This document shows, in pieces, positions 61,205 through 64,000 of a stretch of 64,000 nucleotides of DNA. Numbering within the stretch: position 1 is the first letter of the stretch; each line of letters begins with the position of its first letter. The notes below the pieces were generated by a model, which did no database searches, was not told the origin of the DNA, and saw only the letters and a program-made list of their open reading frames with translations. Made by a program: the position numbers and the translations under genes. This DNA comes from Acidobacteriota bacterium (GTDB taxonomy: Bacteria > Acidobacteriota > Thermoanaerobaculia > Thermoanaerobaculales > Sulfomarinibacteraceae): the NCBI GenBank assembly GCA_022340665.1, contig JAJDNM010000132.1, positions 1 through 64,000 on the forward strand. The letters run 5' to 3'.

Positions 61205-61296
61205 GAGGGATTGGGAAGGGGATGTGCTCTTCATCCAACCCGCTTCGGTGAGAACGATCGTCGACGCTTCGCATACCGTCTCCCGTCGGCGGTCAT

Positions 61297-61377
61297 GGTG
61301 CCACTCTTCGCATCGTCCGCCCTCGAGCCGTCACTCGGCTGAAGGGCGACGAATTCAGACAATTCGAGGGTGGCACC
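61297..61377. repeat. Nested inverted repeat between guaB and gmd
   Basis: Outer pair GGTGCCAC (61297-61304) and GTGGCACC (61370-61377). Inner hairpin is GCCCT-CG-AGCCG (61319-61330), loop TCACT, CGGCT-GA-AGGGC (61336-61347). It follows the guaB stop on the minus strand and may be a transcript 3' structure. The rest of the 227-bp gap shows only the gmd promoter box. Confidence 0.5.
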
Positions 61378-61415
61378 GGTGTCGTCGAAGCGGTTTCGCG
61401 TCTCTCACGGGTAGG

Positions 61416-62888
61416 TCAGTCGATGCGGTAGTTCGGTGCTTCCTTCGTCACGACAACGTCGTGAGCATGGCTCTCTTTGAGACCCGCTCCGGTAACGCGG
61501 ATGAAACGAGCCTTGGTATGGAGATCCTCGATCTTCGAGCAGCCGGAAAGTCCCATCCCGGCGCGGAGGCCGCCAACCAGCTGGGTCAGCTGATCGGCCA
61601 GCGGCCCCTTGAACGGAACCATTCCTTCGATACCCTCGGGCACGAGCTTGGCGAGGTCCCCGCCGCTCTGCTGGAAGTACCGATCTCCAGAGCCCTCGAC
61701 CTCCTTCATCGCTCCGATCGAACCCATCCCCCGATAGGCCTTGAAGGTGCGGCCCTGGTAGAGGATCTGCTCTCCAGGCGACTCCTCGACGCCGGCGAAA
61801 AGAGAACCGATCATCACGACGTCCGCTCCCGCGGCCAACGCCTTGGCGATGTCTCCTGAGTACCGGATGCCCCCATCCGCGATGACAGGTATGCCCTGCT
61901 CCCTGGCCGCCTTCGCGCACTCCATCACCGCCGTGATCTGCGGCATGCCGGCACCGGTCACCACCCGCGTGGTACAGATGGAGCCCGGTCCGATACCGAC
62001 CTTGATGGCGTCGACTCCGAGATCTATGAGGTCCCGTGCCGCCCCATCGGTGGCGATATTGCCCACGATCAACGGCGTATCCGGAAAATCTTTCTTGATC
62101 TTCTTCGTTGCCTCCATGACGCCCCGCGAATGAGCATGGGAGCTGTCGAGGCAGAGCACATCGACGTGGCGCTCGATCAGTGCCGCGCACCGCTCGGCAA
62201 GATCGCCGGTGACGCCGACGCCAGCCGCCACTCTCAACCTCCCGAGAACGTCCTTGCAGGCGTTCGGGTAGTCGTGAGCCTTCTTGATGTCCTTGACCGT
62301 GATCAGGCCCTTGAGGTTGCCCTCCTCGTCGACGACCAGGAGTTTTTCGATCCGATTCTGATGCAACAGGACCTTCGCCTCGTCAAGAGTCGTTCCGACC
62401 GGCGCAGTGACGAGGTTATCCTTGGTCATGAAGTCCGCGATCGGACGGTCGAATTCCGTGCAGAACCTCAGGTCGCGATTGGTCAAAATGCCCTTGAGCT
62501 GGCCGTGGCTGTCGATCACTGGTAGGCCCGAGATTTTGTAGCGAGCCATCACGTCCAACGCTTCGCTGACGGATTGCTCGGGGTGGACCGTCACCGGGTC
62601 CACGATCATGCCCGATTCGGACCGCTTGACGCGATCGATTTCTTCCGCCTGGCGCTCGATCGACATGTTCTTGTGAACCACGCCGAGACCACCATGCTGG
62701 GCCATTGCGATCGCCATGTTGGCTTCGGTCACCGTGTCCATGGCGGCCGAGATGATCGGCAGATTGAGGCCGATGCCGGTTCCGGTCAGTCGTGTCGAGA
62801 CGTCGACCGCGTTCGGGTGAACCTCGGACCGCCACGGAACCAGAATCACGTCGTCGAAGGTCAGGCCAACCGGAATCTTGTCGTCCAT
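61416..62888 (-). CDS. guaB: IMP dehydrogenase GuaB
   Basis: A 490-residue enzyme that oxidises IMP to XMP, the committed step to GMP. It has the TIM barrel ([20 protein letters not shown] at the start), two CBS domains (about residues 95-205), the catalytic Cys in [19 protein letters not shown], and [15 protein letters not shown] at the flap. The length is that of full bacterial enzymes. It starts 3 nt after the secA stop and is likely co-transcribed with it. Confidence 0.96.
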   Translation of the reverse strand: MDDKIPVGLTFDDVILVPWRSEVHPNAVDVSTRLTGTGIGLNLPIISAAMDTVTEANMAIAMAQHGGLGVVHKNMSIERQAEEIDRVKRSESGMIVDPVTVHPEQSVSEALDVMARYKISGLPVIDSHGQLKGILTNRDLRFCTEFDRPIADFMTKDNLVTAPVGTTLDEAKVLLHQNRIEKLLVVDEEGNLKGLITVKDIKKAHDYPNACKDVLGRLRVAAGVGVTGDLAERCAALIERHVDVLCLDSSHAHSRGVMEATKKIKKDFPDTPLIVGNIATDGAARDLIDLGVDAIKVGIGPGSICTTRVVTGAGMPQITAVMECAKAAREQGIPVIADGGIRYSGDIAKALAAGADVVMIGSLFAGVEESPGEQILYQGRTFKAYRGMGSIGAMKEVEGSGDRYFQQSGGDLAKLVPEGIEGMVPFKGPLADQLTQLVGGLRAGMGLSGCSKIEDLHTKARFIRVTGAGLKESHAHDVVVTKEAPNYRID

Positions 62889-62891
62889 CCC

Positions 62892-64000
62892 CTACCCTTT
62901 CTGAACGTTAGCCGCCCCGTGGCATTTTTTGTACTTCTTGCCGGAACCGCAGGGGCACGGATCGTTTCGGCCCACCTTTGGTTGGTTGCGTCGGACGGTG
63001 GTCGGCTTGGCGTCCGGCGCACTCACCGGCGTATTCGCCGCTCTCTCCTGTTGCGCGTGCGAAGAGGCCAACCCCTGTGCCTCGGGATGCGACAGGGTCG
63101 TGCTGACGCCCCTTCGTTTGAGTTGCATGTCTTCGACCGGCTCGGCGTGGTAGAGGAACTTGACAACGTGGTCTTCGATCCGCTCCCACATATCCTCGAA
63201 GAGAGCGAACGACTCCCGCTTGTACTCGACCAACGGGTTGCGTTGCCCGTAGGCCCTCAGGCCGATGCCCTCACGAAGGTGATCGAGGGCGAGCAGGTGG
63301 TCTTTCCACTGACGGTCAACCGTATCCAGGAGGAGGAATTTTTCGAGCCGGGCGAACTCCGCTTCCCCGAACTCCTCGGCTCGCTGCTCATAGTGGGCCT
63401 TCGCGCCCTCGACCAGCATTTCTTCGAGTTGCGGCCGATTGACAGTCGCCCAGTCCACACCGAGTTCTTCTACCGTAAGCCCGAAGTAACTGCGATACTC
63501 CTTCTCGAGGCCATCGGCCTCCCAATCCGCCGGATCACTTTCCTCGGGGCAGTAGTGATCCACCAGAGAGGCGATAATCTCGTCGACCACCCGCATGATG
63601 TAGTTTCGACCCTCGAGCCCTTCGAGAATCCGGCGCCGCAAGCTGTACACCGCCTCCCGCTGCTTGTTCATGACATCGTCGTACTCGAGAAGGTGCTTGC
63701 GGATTTCGAAGTTGCGCCCTTCGACCTGCTTCTGCGCGCGCTCGATGGACTTCGACACCATTTTGGATTCGATCGGGATGTCCTCTTCCATCCCGAGACG
63801 ATCCATCATTTTTCGCACCCAATCAGATGCGAAGATCCTCATGAGGTCGTCCTCGAGCGAGAGAAAGAAGCGAGACGAACCCGGATCGCCCTGCCGGCCG
63901 CAGCGGCCACGGAGCTGGTTGTCGATGCGTCGTGATTCGTGGCGTTCGGTGCCGAGGATGTGCAGACCTCCCGCTTCGAGCACTTGTTTTTTCTGCTCGG
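62892..64000 (-). CDS. secA: Preprotein translocase ATPase SecA, C-terminal part (5' end outside window)
   Basis: About 369 residues of SecA are visible; the frame stays open to the window edge. Helicase motif region [20 protein letters not shown] and [20 protein letters not shown], the helical scaffold ([20 protein letters not shown]) and the helical wing are present. The zinc-binding tail [16 protein letters not shown], which binds SecB or ribosomes, is complete. It drives protein export through SecYEG. The linker before the tail is Ser/Ala/Pro-rich. Confidence 0.96.
   Translation of the reverse strand, partial: EQKKQVLEAGGLHILGTERHESRRIDNQLRGRCGRQGDPGSSRFFLSLEDDLMRIFASDWVRKMMDRLGMEEDIPIESKMVSKSIERAQKQVEGRNFEIRKHLLEYDDVMNKQREAVYSLRRRILEGLEGRNYIMRVVDEIIASLVDHYCPEESDPADWEADGLEKEYRSYFGLTVEELGVDWATVNRPQLEEMLVEGAKAHYEQRAEEFGEAEFARLEKFLLLDTVDRQWKDHLLALDHLREGIGLRAYGQRNPLVEYKRESFALFEDMWERIEDHVVKFLYHAEPVEDMQLKRRGVSTTLSHPEAQGLASSHAQQERAANTPVSAPDAKPTTVRRNQPKVGRNDPCPCGSGKKYKKCHGAANVQKG

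Noticed and set aside
1-64000. Window as a horizontally acquired island or defence island
   Set aside because: Mostly housekeeping genes, uniform composition by eye, no integrase, transposase or att-like direct repeats; repeats occur evenly rather than at borders.

Overview
The window (about 62% GC by eye) looks like the chromosome of a free-living, respiring, chemotactic Gram-negative bacterium. The best guess is an Acidobacteriota lineage such as Thermoanaerobaculia. Supporting features are an alternative complex III cluster, DUF4388/PATAN signalling proteins, many Tat and lipoprotein signals, outer-membrane-type proteins, and intergenic regions full of short-unit hairpin repeats. This placement is inference; no rRNA gene or other phylogenetic marker was used. 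No tRNA, rRNA, CRISPR array, prophage or transposase gene was seen.

Layout: 1-820 end of a citrate synthase. 1270-2699 FxsA and a helical protein of unknown function. 3015-5083 an exported phospholipase D-like protein with a small barrel-like partner. 5500-6427 a membrane protein plus winged-helix regulator, with a clear promoter and operator. 6520-10502 Yip1-like membrane protein and a MacAB-type efflux module. 10690-17972 a chemosensory cluster: an MCP divergent from cheA-cheW-cheY-cheB-cheR. 18731-23583 a second, unusual signalling operon (PATAN/DUF4388 proteins, CheY, a CheX-like protein, a V4R-like protein). 24062-32131 alternative complex III (actABCDEF) plus a small membrane protein. 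32196-37555 threonine aldolase, glycogen synthase, a Tat-exported DUF362 protein and a lipoprotein. 37781-42498 three exported sulfatase-fold enzymes with threonine at the nucleophile position. 42547-46002 an unknown protein, a HAL2-type phosphatase and PurF. 46243-48349 an exported isoaspartate methyltransferase divergent from a Tat-exported asparaginase-family hydrolase. 48589-53190 cell-surface-type unknowns (DUF6600, TPR, two DUF4097). 53574-58118 OPT transporter, LOG-like protein, OmpA-type lipoprotein and a MauE-type membrane protein. 58339-64000 FtcD, Gmd, GuaB and the C-terminal part of SecA.

The chemosensory genes form a complete phosphorelay core without flagellar genes. The neighbouring PATAN/CheX operon could be a partner output or phosphatase system. 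The act cluster supplies a quinol-oxidising complex, but no terminal oxidase is in the window.

The most distinctive non-coding feature is a set of large imperfect palindromes in most intergenic gaps. Their arms are degenerate tandem copies of short units (TTTTGAG, GGAATTA, GATGCTG, AACGTT, GGAGAAAA types), and their middles usually carry CCCACCC...GGGTGGG. Several genes take their stop codon from these arms. A second recurring signal is an extended -10 box (TGnTAnnnT) placed 6-9 nt before start codons that lack a Shine-Dalgarno sequence, which predicts leaderless mRNAs.
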